Positions 12,395-24,365 of a stretch of DNA of 64,000 bases are shown here, piece by piece. The position numbers and the translations under genes are program-made. The notes below the pieces were generated by a model. It saw nothing but the letters and a program-made list of their open reading frames with translations, searched no databases and was not told the origin of the DNA. The stretch covers positions 248,001 to 312,000 of the forward strand of contig SCHM01000003.1 of NCBI GenBank assembly GCA_004123355.1, in the 5' to 3' direction. Origin of the DNA: Amphirosellinia nigrospora. Taxonomy: Eukaryota; Ascomycota; Sordariomycetes; Xylariales; Xylariaceae. Every line of letters begins with the position of its first letter. Position 1 is the stretch's first letter.

Positions 12395-15300
12395 GGTTGT
12401 ATATATGTATTCAGAAGGTATGCAGGGATATACAGGGATGTGGAGTCTCCAATTGGATATTTGGAGTATTAGAACAAACGGCGGCGAAGTTCCTAAGCGT
12501 CTTCCCGAAGGCGCTCGAACTATGGCTATGGGTATGTACCTATCCAGAGTTTGCCGTTTATAGTATCTCTATCGAGGTGAAATTTTCAAGTTCACTCGAG
12601 GTATCAGGGGTTGGTAGATGAGTGGCCGAAATAGGGGAGGAGGGGGAGGAGGGGGATAGGGTGTATGCGAGATGTGAGGTTTAGTGCTCGAGAAACGGGA
12701 TGTCTGGATCGTAGTGAGCCCTGAAGCGTATGGGCGTAGATGTGCAGTAGTCTGTTTAGCTATGCAGACTTCTTCAATGGCTTCTTCGCTCGTGGAAGAG
12801 AGCACAAGACAGTCAAAGTCTGTAAACTTCGTCGATTGGGCAGTTGGTGGAATCTCTCGGTGAACTGACGGACTACGGGACATGCCTGTGCCGGGCATAT
12901 CCCGCAGTGGGTGTTTACAGCTCAGCGACGATCGAATACATGATGATCTCGACGAAGTTGTAGTGATTGGTGATTTTCTATATGGTACTGTAGTGCGACT
13001 TCGTTGTCTTTGTGTGTGGTGGTTGGCTGGTTCCTACGGGAGGAAAGGATGGGGAGGAGAGAAAAAGTAATCCCAGACGAGAAAAAATTGAGGTATACTT
13101 ATTATGTACACAGCTGGCTGCCGACTCCGTCCGGCCTGCGCCCACCTGCTCTGGTGCAGCTCTGGGTGCCGTTTACAGGCCGGCCTGGGACGGTGGGGTA
13201 CCTACTACCTACTATACATACCTACCTTAGGTGGCCCATAGGCGGCCCAAACCACGCCAGTTTCAGGCTCCACGATTGGCTCGTGCTGCACCATGAAGCG
13301 CAGAGTTGAAGCGTACAGTTAACTCCCATCAGGCCATTGGGCCAGCCCTGCGTCACCGCCATTTGATCTTGCACGCCAACAGCTCGCTATAATCCACTGA
13401 TGCCCACCTTGACCAACTAAAATACCCACTGCTGCAAGGCATACCATAGTGCCACACGATTGAGAATGGTCTTCCTGCAAGCACTAGAGCAGCATTAACT
13501 TTGTTGACAGATATACTAGTATGTGTTGTATTGTGTGTTTCATACGGGGCCTTCTGCAAGTACGAAGTCACGCGAGCCGCTGAATCCTTGTTAGTATCGA
13601 TTGTGGCACCGACTACCTAGGTACCTACTTGAAGAGCAATTCGAATCTTTTGGCCTTGGGAAAGAATTATTTACTTAGGTATGTATATGTATAATTTCTT
13701 TGCACTTACCAAGGCGTCCAACCAGGTAATTAAGGTAGTACATAAGGTACCTTGCTCGCGGAACCAATCAAATCAAATAAATAGGTATCGTCGAAATAGC
13801 GCATCAACTCCTGTAACACCAGCTTATGAAAACCTTTTCTTGAGGTGGGATTCTTTTCCTCGCCCCTCATTGTTTACATTCAGAGCTAAATAATGTAAGT
13901 ACCTAATTTAGCATGATACCCAGGTACCTTAGGTACGTTTGTCTGATACCTGAAGTACATAAACGAAGAGTGTCAAGACTCGCCACGATTTCCTGTTGTC
14001 TCCATAGCTCGTCACAAAAGATGGCATCCCGAGTCCTGTGTTATTGTTCCACTCGTTTGCTGCATGCAGCAGCAGCACCTGAATGCAAATGTCATGTCAT
14101 TTGTAGATGCGTGTACCAGTAGAATCGGACTGTGACAGTCATCCACTTCAACGTTGCTCCTGATTAGCGGCCACCGTCGACAGTTTCTCCAACAGGGGCC
14201 AAGTGTGTTGAACCATGGATAGTTCTGTGTAATTTCGGAGACCACCTCCACAAACCTCCGAGTTTCCCATCTTGTTCGTGATGCCCCCTTTGCTTACCTC
14301 TCAATCCATCCTTAGAAGTGTCTTCAGACTTAGGTAAGGACCTTGTAAATTGCTGTCTTTAGGTAACGAGGTAACTTGAGAAAAGATCTTCGGGGCAGTG
14401 TCATTGTTTCCATTTGCACACCCCACAAACCCCTCTCTGAGATCATGACGTGCATTCTCTAAGCGATCACCGATCCCAGCATATAGTATCCTCGAGTCCT
14501 GCTCAAGAAATGGCTACCAGGAATCACTAGAGGGCTTCCAGAGTATTTTCAGATGAAAAGGTATGATGCTGTTTTAGTCGTTGTTGTCTGAGTTGGCGCC
14601 CATCGTCCTCAAGCCCACTCACTAACGGACGGCGTGATACAAAATCGGAGTCTAGATGTATGTCGAGATCGAAGCATGAGTCATACTAGATAAAATTGCA
14701 AAGCAAACTTGTGTACGTGGGCAAAATCTATTGCCTTGCCTATGAAGGCCATCTAAGTACTGCGGGCGCATAATAAATAATGGGCAGCAGCTGAGATGAA
14801 CACATAAGAATGTAGCCAAAGGTATATCGATGTAGATCCATGCACAGCATAAAATACTTGTTGGAACCATAGGAGGGGACGAGCTCAACATTAGGTAGTA
14901 CTGCGCGATTGAGTACCAAAGCAGGCCTATCAACTCCCTTTGAATAGGTTTTTGAATCCCTGTATAACTTTCCAGGTCACTGAAAGATCTATGTTGGTTT
15001 TGCTTTGAATTATCCTGACTTCATGGTACGTGACGTAACATAACAGCGAGGAGGGGTATGATACAAGTACTATAGGAGGGGTCCAGGGTCCATTGTAGTG
15101 TAGGCAGGGAAAAAAAAATTATAGTGGATTCGTCTCCAATGCGGGACAGTCTTGGCGTTGCTTTTTGGGGCTGCCCGGGCAGGGGTCTCCGGCGTGGTGG
15201 GGCTGAGCAGTTTTACTACACTAGTGGTTGTGGCACAAAACGTGGCTTGCTCAAAGGGATAAGTGAACTTTTGGCCGTTGCCTAGTAAACAAGACCGCCA

Positions 15301-15525
15301 TTGTAAACAACCAGTGCCCGGTCCGAGGCGCCTTCACATGTTACAGCTAAGCTTAGCATCGCAATCTTGTTTTACGCGTCTCGCGACCTAACGACATCAC
15401 AATCTGACAACCTTGCCCTCCAGCAATCTGATTTCCTGCCTTCTCACACTCCTTAACTTGTTTTCCTCTCAAATATTTTAGTTTCACCATCATCAAAAGT
15501 TTAGCGTTCGCAACAAGTCACCAAA
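12395..15525. other. Long intergenic region, no gene recognised
   Basis: About 3.1 kb between divergent genes. A minus-strand frame at 12569-12898 is rich in Pro and Ser/Thr and has no domain; it may be 5' untranslated sequence of the upstream gene. Short AGGTACCT/CCTAGGTA palindromic motifs recur around 13190-13225, 13615-13635, 13735-13755 and 13900-13935. The last 250 bp, pyrimidine-rich (CTCACACTCC, TTTCCTCTC), look like a promoter and 5' leader for the kinesin gene. Confidence 0.45.
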
Positions 15526-18116
15526 ATGATGGACTCTCCACAGAAGGCCCAGACTAGTCTCTTTGATGTTTATCTACGGTTGAGGCCGCCGCAAGCGGTC
15601 AACGCCAACGCCGAGAAGTTTCTATTGGTCGAGGAACCCGACGAAGGTGATGCGCCCACCCATATAACCCTTAACCCTCCTAATGATCGGAGACGAGCAA
15701 TCGAGAAGTTCGCTTTCACACGCGTCTTTGAAGAAGATGCCACCCAGCTAGATCTGTTCCAGGGTACGAAGGTGCTTCCCTTGGTAGAGGGCGCACTTGC
15801 TCCCTACGGCGGAGATGGTACGGATGGCTTGCTGGCTACTCTTGGAATGACAGGATCAGGCAAGGTACGCCGCCCTCGTGGCCGCTGACACGCTTCCATG
15901 ACCAGTCCGTTCTCTAATGGATGCTCCAGACACACACGATGCTTGGATGCCGCAGCCAACGCGGCCTAACCCAACTAGCCCTCGATGTGGTGTTTCGTTC
16001 CATCCAGTCCAATATCGTAGATTACGATGCGACTCCCGCCATAGAAGCCAGCATCCGATCTTCGGACACCTCCGAGGCAAACATATATCCCGCCTCGGCA
16101 TTCCTCGAGTCAATGTTCGGCGATGTTGCAGCACCTTCACGCGCTGGGTCGAGAGCAACTACACCCATGATCGTAGGAACCCCCCATGCTAATCTCTACC
16201 CCATGTCTCCTAGGCAGCTTCCACGTACTCCAGGCAGTGTGCGGCTGGTCCGTCCCGAAGACGACCTATCGCGCATCAATGTCCTTGCCACGCCCCCGAA
16301 CCAGAGGGGAAATGGCAGAGCACCCGCCCAGACGTTAGTTGCGTCGCGAAAGTCAAAGTTGACCGAGATCTCTCCCCCCAAGAAGCACTACATGACTCTT
16401 ACGTCTGCTGCCAAAAATAAGAATGCGACTAAATCATCTATCTTAAAGGGCGATTATCTTCCACAGCCGCCGCCACGACGTCCCTACAGCGACCCTCGGC
16501 ACTACCACACATACCAGATATAAGCTCGGTCCGAGCCTCGTGTGACCCGTCCGCAGAATACGCCGTCGTTATATCCATGTACGAGGTATACAACGACAGA
16601 ATTTTTGATCTACTCACGCCGCCAACCAAGATGAGCACCAAAGGAATACCGCCGCCGAGCACTCTTGTTCAAGTGCACCGAAAATTCTCCCGACCGCAAA
16701 GTCGTTGCCGGGCTGCGAAAAGTGACGTGCAATAACCTTCAGGAGGCGTTGATGGTACTTGAAGCAGGTCTCCACGAGAGGAGAGTAGCCGGGACCGGCA
16801 GTAACAGTGTCTCATCTCGAAGCCATGGCTTTTTCTGCATCGAAATCAAGAAAAGACGGCGCGGTCGTGTCAACGGTGCTTGGGGCACCAGCACTTTGAG
16901 TATAGTTGACTTGGCAGGTAGTGAGCGCGCCCGAGATGCTAAAACACAGGGCGCAACATTAGTGGAGGGAGGTAAGATCAATGAAAGTTTGATGTATCTT
17001 GGGCAATGTCTACAAATGCAGACTGATCTCAACAACAATGCAAAGGTGCGTCCCATGATAGCCAGGTCAGATCCAGGATCTAACTCGTCATCTAGCCCAA
17101 CCTCAGACTATTCCGACAGTGCAAGTTGACCGAGCTCTTGTTCACCAACTCGTTTCCCTCGAGTGCGGCCTCACACTCGGCCTCACACCCGCCTGTGCAT
17201 CGGCGCGCGCCGCAGAAGGCAGTCATGATTGTAACCGCCGACCCGTTCGGCGATTTCAACGCAACATCCCAAATCCTACGATATAGCGCACTGGCACGCG
17301 AGGTCACAGTGCCGCGTATTCCTTCTATAACATCCACAATCCTAGCCAATGGTCATGCCAATAGCCATTCCCAGCAACCGGAGCCCAGCACCCTATCTAG
17401 TAGCCCCCAATAAGCTCGCCGGTTACACATCACCGATCTCTCTTTCACCCACCTAGCAACCATAGTCGGACCTTTTCGCCTGTTTCAGACACTGAGCGCG
17501 GCACAATGGAAAATGCGGCGCTTGAAATTGCGCGGATGGCCGACACGCTTGACCAGCTGAATGCGGAACTTGCTCGTGAATCCGAAGCTCGGATGATCGC
17601 CGAAGCGCATCTTATGGCCATGGAGGACAGAATCATGGATCTTGAGCAGGAGATTCGTGAGGAGTGCTATGCCGATTTCGAGCAACGACTGGCGATGGGA
17701 TGAATCGTTGGAAAGCCTCACTCTCGCTCGAGCAAGAGCGAGGCGAGGAGCACTGGGATCGCAAGGTAGAAGTGCTTGCCCGCAGCGTCGGCGTTGTCGT
17801 GACAGCGCCAAACGATGAAGATGACCTAGAGAATGAAGATAAGGAGAATGTTCTAATTGAGAATCTTGAACAGGAGAACGAGAGGCTGAGGCGAGAGGTG
17901 ACCATTTTGAAGCGCGAGTTGTCGAGCCGAACGCCGAGCAAACGGGCGCCCCTTCAGGAGAGGGGTGATTTGACAAGTTCAATGAAAAGCGAGATCTCCA
18001 GCCTCGGAGGAAGGCTAGAACAGCTGAGAGTGAGCAATGGGAGTCCGACTAAGAAAGTCCGCAAGCTACCACCAAAGAAGTGGGGAAACGTAGCGGCAGA
18101 CGACGACCTGTTTTGA
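15526..18116 (+). CDS. Kinesin motor protein with a large motor-domain insertion (kinesin-6-like)
   Basis: Microtubule motor. N-terminal core begins VYLRLRPPQ; the P-loop GMTGSGKTHTMLG spans intron 15864-15930 or thereabouts. Further motor motifs: ISMYEVYNDRIFDLLTPP, switch I NSVSSRSH, switch II SIVDLAGSERARD, INESLMYLGQCLQ, and the neck-proximal FRQCKLTELLFTNSFP. An insertion of roughly 150 residues, rich in Ser/Pro/Arg, sits between the P-loop helix and MYEVYNDRIFD; such a long insertion is characteristic of kinesin-6 (MKLP/KIF20-type), giving a tentative class. Downstream comes a coiled coil (heptads around DLEQEIREECYADFEQRL and ENLEQENERLRREV) and a basic tail (KKVRKLPPKKWGN). A short second intron lies near 17067-17112. 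Frameshifts occur near 16460, 16650, 17410, 17445 and 17700, several at base runs. Confidence 0.78.
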
Positions 18117-21100
18117 GGAACAAGCTTTGCCCTCCGAGGATTTGGGCTGACATCAAGATCGCCCGGAAGTGCGAAACAGTAGATGGGTTTCCTAGTGAAC
18201 ATCCTCTAACTTAATACGATTTTCTAGGATGTTGGCCACTTGAAATGTTACACCCGTTGTTAAGGATACCCCGAGAGTTAGAACTTGTCTATGAAGGCAA
18301 GGAGCACTTGACGTTTTACACACAATATTTTTTTTCTAATGAGAATCATGTTTACGATGGCATTCGAACTTGATAGTCTCGCCGAACGAAGCTAAAAATG
18401 ACCCACAGCGATGAATAACTGTTGCTACTTTATTAGCGATTCAGTTCATCGTCATTTGTAACTTCAATTCAATTCGATATCCAAACCCAATCACTGTTCT
18501 AGTAAACACCGACCTTACTATAAATATTTACAATCAATGATAGAGTGGAACCCGTCCGACTACACAAGTTCCACGTTACACCCAATATTCTAATACGACT
18601 TTGATCGCAACATCGAATACATCCCGTTGACTGAAATGCATCCAACAAATAGTAATAGCGCTCCCAGACATTCAAGATCGACCGGGGCCAAACCATGAGC
18701 CATAGCTTTTTGCTTGTTAAATATGCTCGCTAACAAGGGTGCGCCATCCAGAGACCAGAAACCCGCACGTGTCCTTAACGAACTATGGCGGCTTCCTACC
18801 TCGAAGGCAACAACCTTTCCCGAAACTAAAGCTTGCAAAATCATTTCCTTGAAATGAAGCACCCCATATTATCTTTCCTCGGGGCTTCTAGGTATAGACT
18901 AATGCGGCGGGCACTGTTCCCACCTAATTAATATGCACGTCGCGAGTCAGTCTGACGATACAGGGTGCTCCCAATTTATACCTTCAGGGTATACGGTGTG
19001 ACTCGGAACTGCGAATCAGGTTGGCGCGCCTCAATTGGCCGTAGTGGTAGCGGCGTCCCCGCCTCTACATCGCTCCCTTCAGGAGAGAACACAGCAACCA
19101 AGATGGATAGCGAAACGAACACGCCATGGATGCCCGACTTTCTGAAATGATTGGTTGAGGAACATGGCACTGCTCAGATGATTTGGACGTACCAGGGGCC
19201 CTTTCTAGAGAGACTTGCTGCCTGAGGGTGAACGAGACCAGACCAACCTGTGCCTCAGAGAATCACCATTCACACTATAAAATATATAGCTACATAAATA
19301 ATAAACTAGTTGAGATATTATGACGTTCATCTGAAGTTAGACCTTACGAGGGAGACATTATGATGTTGTCGACACATATGAGGTTATTATCAAGCAGTCC
19401 AGGGCCGAGTCTTTCCCTACGTCACTTCATTAAAGTACATCTGCAACCAGTTGTATGATTACCTCTAAGCCCAATCAGTGATTCCCAGTAAATTGCTGTT
19501 TGAGATTCAAGTTGTGTTTCAACATACGGTTAGATGTTATGGCTTTGTTCGGTTGGCAAGAAAATACAATTCAACAACTAATCCAGTCCATAAGAAAACT
19601 ATCCATTTCTAGCCGGGCTTGATCATTATACTCCAGTGCCTTAATCAATGCTGTCACTGAATATAAGTCAAGCGATATTTCGGCACTTAGACTATCATCA
19701 CATGACCCTTCGGATACTAATAATACAATATGAGCAATTCTCATATGACATTTGAGATCCAGGAATCACAGAGTGGTTCGATATTGTGTGTTGCCGCAAT
19801 ATATATTTTGAATGGCTTTTATTATGTGCAGCAGACTCGTAAGTGAATAGCACATCGTTGTCATCGATTAATATCGTACCACCACTTATTGATTTTCGAG
19901 CCTGGACACATGGTGTCATAGCACATCCGGCTTTGAGACTACATTGCTTCTCTGCTATAACAACAAATTCCGCATCGATTCGTGGTTCAGTTTCAAGAAT
20001 GAGATAGGAGTTGGCTAGATCGGCCTTCTTTTTTTTACCTAGACTTGAGGGACCAAGACCCATTATCAACCACAAGCAGTACTAAGCTTTAGCCTTAGCC
20101 GTCAGGTGGCTGGGCTATCTCACTTTTTTTCACACACCGACCTCTACCTACTTTATCACTCTAATATCTACGTAAAATAGAACGGCATGAAGCTCAAAGA
20201 ATCCTTGTTCATGTAATCTCTTGACTGCGCGCTGCCTTCCTAGTCGATGGTTTTGGCAGACCGAACCAACCCGATTGGCGAAGGAATAAACTAGTCCACG
20301 ATAGTATCGGTGTTGAACTATGTTTGCGAGAAATCTTTACTCCCATCTGGTCACGCCTCTGAGTGGTTTGGACGGATTGTCTCATTCCATTTCTCAAATG
20401 ATTTACACCTAAAATCTTGGAAGGCTGGGGCCCCGGACGCATCGACGGCACTCTAGACCACTGGTTTTTATAATCTGCGCTGGCTCTAATCAAGCAATTG
20501 GCTAAATTGGGGGCATAGTGAAGGTTCTTATTGGGACAGGGTAGTATCACGATGTAAGAGTGTGGTGTCTTGGCACAGCTGGATAATATGTCGATGGCAT
20601 GTTCTAGGTCCCCAATGCCCAGAATCGCCACCTTAACCGGTAGCTGTCAGAGTCTAAGAAGGATCACGGGGTCCTCGTCCAACTGGACCAGGAGGCGAAG
20701 TTACACCAGCTTCGAGGAGGATGACATTGTGGCTGACATCCCATCTTACACCGCGTAGAATAGCCGTTTGGCGTTTCATGTCGTCAGTTCAGCTCTTTCT
20801 CAGAGCTTTAAGCACACCATTTCCCTACCTTCCTCCGCTTATATCTCGTTTTGTGCCTCGTTTATGATATTTCGTAGACGTGTATCTTCATATCCGCATC
20901 CGAGTGGATCAGTTCACGGCGAAGAGCGGTGCCTTTCGGTCTCGCTTAGCTCCTAAAAGACCCATTCTTTGCCGTGTTGGTGCTGATCGCCCGTGAAGAT
21001 CTCTCTGCGATCTGCGCCACACCCCGTTCTCATCAGAGTCCACCCAACGACTCTTTCGGCAGCATACTCTCCGTACAAGTGGGTATGGCGGTCCGTGAAG

Positions 21101-21754
21101 CCATCCTTACCCCACAAGCAAACCCAGGATAGTCTGTCAGTTTCGTATACAGCGCTACTTGGCTACAGGGGATCTTCTACTCTACGGGCATCTGGCTGCG
21201 CGGGTGCGCTGAAGCTTCATTGGACCGGAAGTGGAACGTCTCGAAACCTATTTACTCCCGCGTCTCTTAGGGCATATGCCCAAATGACTACCGCAAGTCG
21301 GGCCGGCTATTGAGATTGCTACTTTTATGACTAACGCAGCATATCAGAGTGCCTTTACAGTTTGGTGTTGGAGTTAACACGGCAACGGTACTGTCCCCCG
21401 CTCAGTCACGCCTCCTGATAGATTGATTCCCTCGAGGTTGTCTGTTCCATGGCCCGAGTAGGGTGACAATACCCGTCGGGACTGGACAGCACGAGAGTAA
21501 CATCTAATCTATTTCAGAAAATTATGCTTCCGTCTACCGCGATTTTTCCATTCATTAGGTATGCACCTCAATATGTCCTAAACGAGATAGGCGCAGAGAT
21601 CGGTAGATCAAGGTCCAAGATTACATTGCCACCAGGAAGCCTAGGGGTCCCTATAAGATCTCAAGGACACCCAGAGATGGAGCTGAAACTGCTCCTCTAA
21701 GAACTACTGCAACTAGAACCTTATTTCCTCTTCTTCAGTAGTCCTCTCTCCAAG
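18117..21754. other. Long gene-poor region
   Basis: About 3.6 kb with no accepted gene. Around 20560-21340 the GC content rises and several short frames overlap on both strands, which may be a decayed gene, but no domain could be recognised. AT-richer sequence around 19270-19700 shows no repeat. The final 400 bp form the promoter of the cellobiohydrolase gene. Confidence 0.4.
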
Positions 21755-23444
21755 ATGCTGGCCCTCATACTAGCAGCCATTGCCGGCATCACTTCAGCCC
21801 AGCAAGTCGGCACGCAGCAAAGCGAAACTCACCCCAAGCTGACCTGGAAGAAGTGTTCGAGCGGTGGTAGTTGTACCTCGGTCAACGCCGAGGTTACCAT
21901 CGACGCTAACTGGCGTTGGCTTCATTCGACCTCTGGAACTACGAACTGCTATGATGGCAACGAGTGGACTTCCGAATGCACCAGCGGTACCGACTGTGCC
22001 ACCAAGTGTGCCCTTGAAGGAGCCGAGTACAGTAAGACTTACGGCGCCTCCACGAGCGGCGACGCCCTCACTCTCGGGTTCGTGACGAAGCACGAGTACG
22101 GCACTAACATTGGCTCCCGTTTCTACCTCATGAACGGTGCCAGCAAGTACCAGACCTTCACTCTCATGAACAACGAGTTTACCTTTGATGTCGACCTATC
22201 CACTGTTGATTGCGGCCTGAACGCCGCCCTTTACTTCGTCGCCATGGAAGAGGACGGAGGTATGGCGAGCTACCCGAGTAACAAGGCCGGTGCGAAATAC
22301 GGTACTGGGTACTGCGATGCCCAATGTGCCAGAGATCTGAAGTTTGTTGGCGGCAAGGTAAATTCCACACATCCTTGCTGTAGCGAAACAAGAATGCCCG
22401 TCTTCAAGGTTAACACAACACTCGGCAGGCCAATTTCGACGGATGGGCACCCTCTACCAACGACAAGAACGCTGGCGTGGGCCCGTATGGCGGATGCTGT
22501 GCTGAGATTGATGTCTGGTAAGATAAAGACAGGCGCAGTATCAGCCCCCAAAACACAGTTATTGACACGATGACCAGGGAATCAAACTCCCACTCGTTCG
22601 CCTTCACTCCTCATCCTTGCCAGAACAACGCCTACCACGTCTGTGAGACCGACGGCTGTGGCGGTACCTACTCTGAGGACCGCTTCGCTGGCGACTGCGA
22701 TCCCAACGGCTGCGACTACAACCCCTACCGCATGGGCAACACGAACTTCTACGGCAAGGGCAAGACCCTCGACACCAGCAAGAAATTCACGTAAGCCTCA
22801 ACGAAAACTGCTCTAGTTCTAGTCCCCTGTTTCCATTTCGACTATTCCTCGAGACTAACCTGCCGCCCGCGTAGCGTCGTCACTCAATTCAAGGAGAACG
22901 CCTACACTCAATTCTTCGTCCAGAACGGCAAGAAGATCGCAATTCCCGGCTCCACCTTTGATGGCATGCCCAGCTCGAGCACACTCACCCCCGAGTTCTG
23001 TGAGGCCCAGTTCCGTGTCTTGGGCGACCGCGACCGCTTCAACGAGATCGGAGGCTTCTCGGCCACGAACCAGGCCCTCAGCAAGCCTATGGTCCTCGTC
23101 ATGTCCATCTGGGACGACGTAAGCCCCCCACAAACTCCCTCTTCTCTCGGACCGAGAGCCGTGCCATGCTGGACGCTAACTTGAAACCCCCATCATAGCA
23201 CTACGCCAACATGCTCTGGCTTGACTCCAGCTACCCACCCGAGAAGGCCGGCACCCCTGGCGGTGACCGTGGCGACTGCTCTCAGGATTCTGGTGTTCCC
23301 TCAGACGTCGAGTCTAGTATCCCCAACGCGTAAGCTGATGCCCTCCCTCCTCCCGATCTCAGGCAATGGAGCTAACAATGTTATAGCAAGGTCATTTGGT
23401 CCAACATTCGCTTCGGTCCTATCGGCTCTACTGTTCAGGTCTAA
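21755..23444 (+). CDS. GH7 cellobiohydrolase I (reducing-end cellulase), catalytic domain only
   Basis: Complete and intact. Secreted exo-cellulase releasing cellobiose from cellulose chain ends. Signal peptide [16 protein letters not shown], then [16 protein letters not shown]. Six exons joined by GT-AG introns 22358-22428, 22518-22577, 22791-22874, 23119-23198 and 23330-23386. Family landmarks: [43 protein letters not shown] (catalytic Glu-x-Asp-x-x-Glu; the second intron cuts the Trp codon just before the last Glu), GDGCGGTYS-like [44 protein letters not shown], and the end [18 protein letters not shown]. There is no Ser/Thr-rich linker and no CBM1 cellulose-binding module, so it is the single-domain form. 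No frameshift was found, unlike most neighbours. Confidence 0.95.
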
Positions 23445-24365
23445 ACTGCTCTGCCATGTCGATAGATTGTCAGGTTCATCATGAGTTACCTGTATATAGT
23501 TGGTGCGGCTTAAGATTGATAGTTAAGCTGGGTCTAGGAGCCTAAATCTCACCATCCGGCGTTCCGACCATAGAGTATTGTAACTTGCTTCCATGCCACC
23601 TTTACGCCTCGCTAATTCGCGAATGGTGATGGCCATACGTGCCAAAGCCCCCTCCATGTCTATATTCTTTGGTTGTGGCACCCTACGGGATTGTCTTGGT
23701 ATCCGTCTTAAACTAAAACATTATATTCGTACTTTCCAATATCGATGGGATTAGTTTATTTTCTGGGCCACTTTTCGCAAGTTATTCTGTGATTTACTAA
23801 GACCACACTCGAAACATCAACCTCTATTTCTGCATTGGAGAACTGTTGAAGAGGGCCGTACTACTGCACGAAGATGTGGAAGCGAATAAAGTTCATTGGT
23901 AAAGAAAGGAGCCACTGCGTCTTGGCATTGAAGAGATACTCCCCACCGATGCAGTCATATTTTCTAGGCGAGTTTGCTCCTGGGGCTATGGCATGCTACA
24001 ATGTGACTGTTGCCGCGGATACATAGCAATCCTCATTCCAAGACTCTCGATTTGACGTAGTGGGTGTGAGTGCACTATTGCACGAACCCGCGAATACTAT
24101 GAATACCTGTCGACTTCTTTTTTTCCCTTTCCCCCTTCTCCTTTTTATCTTTCTGAGTATTCTGGGATCCAACTGACTCATTAGAAGCTAGCTTGGAAAG
24201 TAGATCCATGGGCGAGCTAATATACATACATCTACCAGAATAACGCTCAGATTTTGGGCTAACAATGCCCTTAGTTGGTGAAACATCCTCGGCTCCCTGT
24301 GGTGTTGACAGTTGGACATGGGGAGGCGCTGGTGTTAAGGGCTCGAGTGGTGGCGTAGCGTTGTA
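23445..24365. other. Intergenic region between convergent genes
   Basis: 3' flanks of the GH7 gene and of the TSC1-like gene. No coding region, repeat or RNA gene recognised; a pyrimidine tract lies at 24113-24150. Confidence 0.5.

Noticed and set aside
12569-12898. Minus-strand 109-codon frame upstream of the acidic nuclear-type gene
   Set aside because: Low-complexity Pro/Ser-rich composition and no motif; more likely 5' untranslated or promoter sequence.
20209-21313. Overlapping frames on both strands suggesting a gene or decayed gene
   Set aside because: No conserved motif in any frame and no coherent intron-exon model; described only as part of the gene-poor region.
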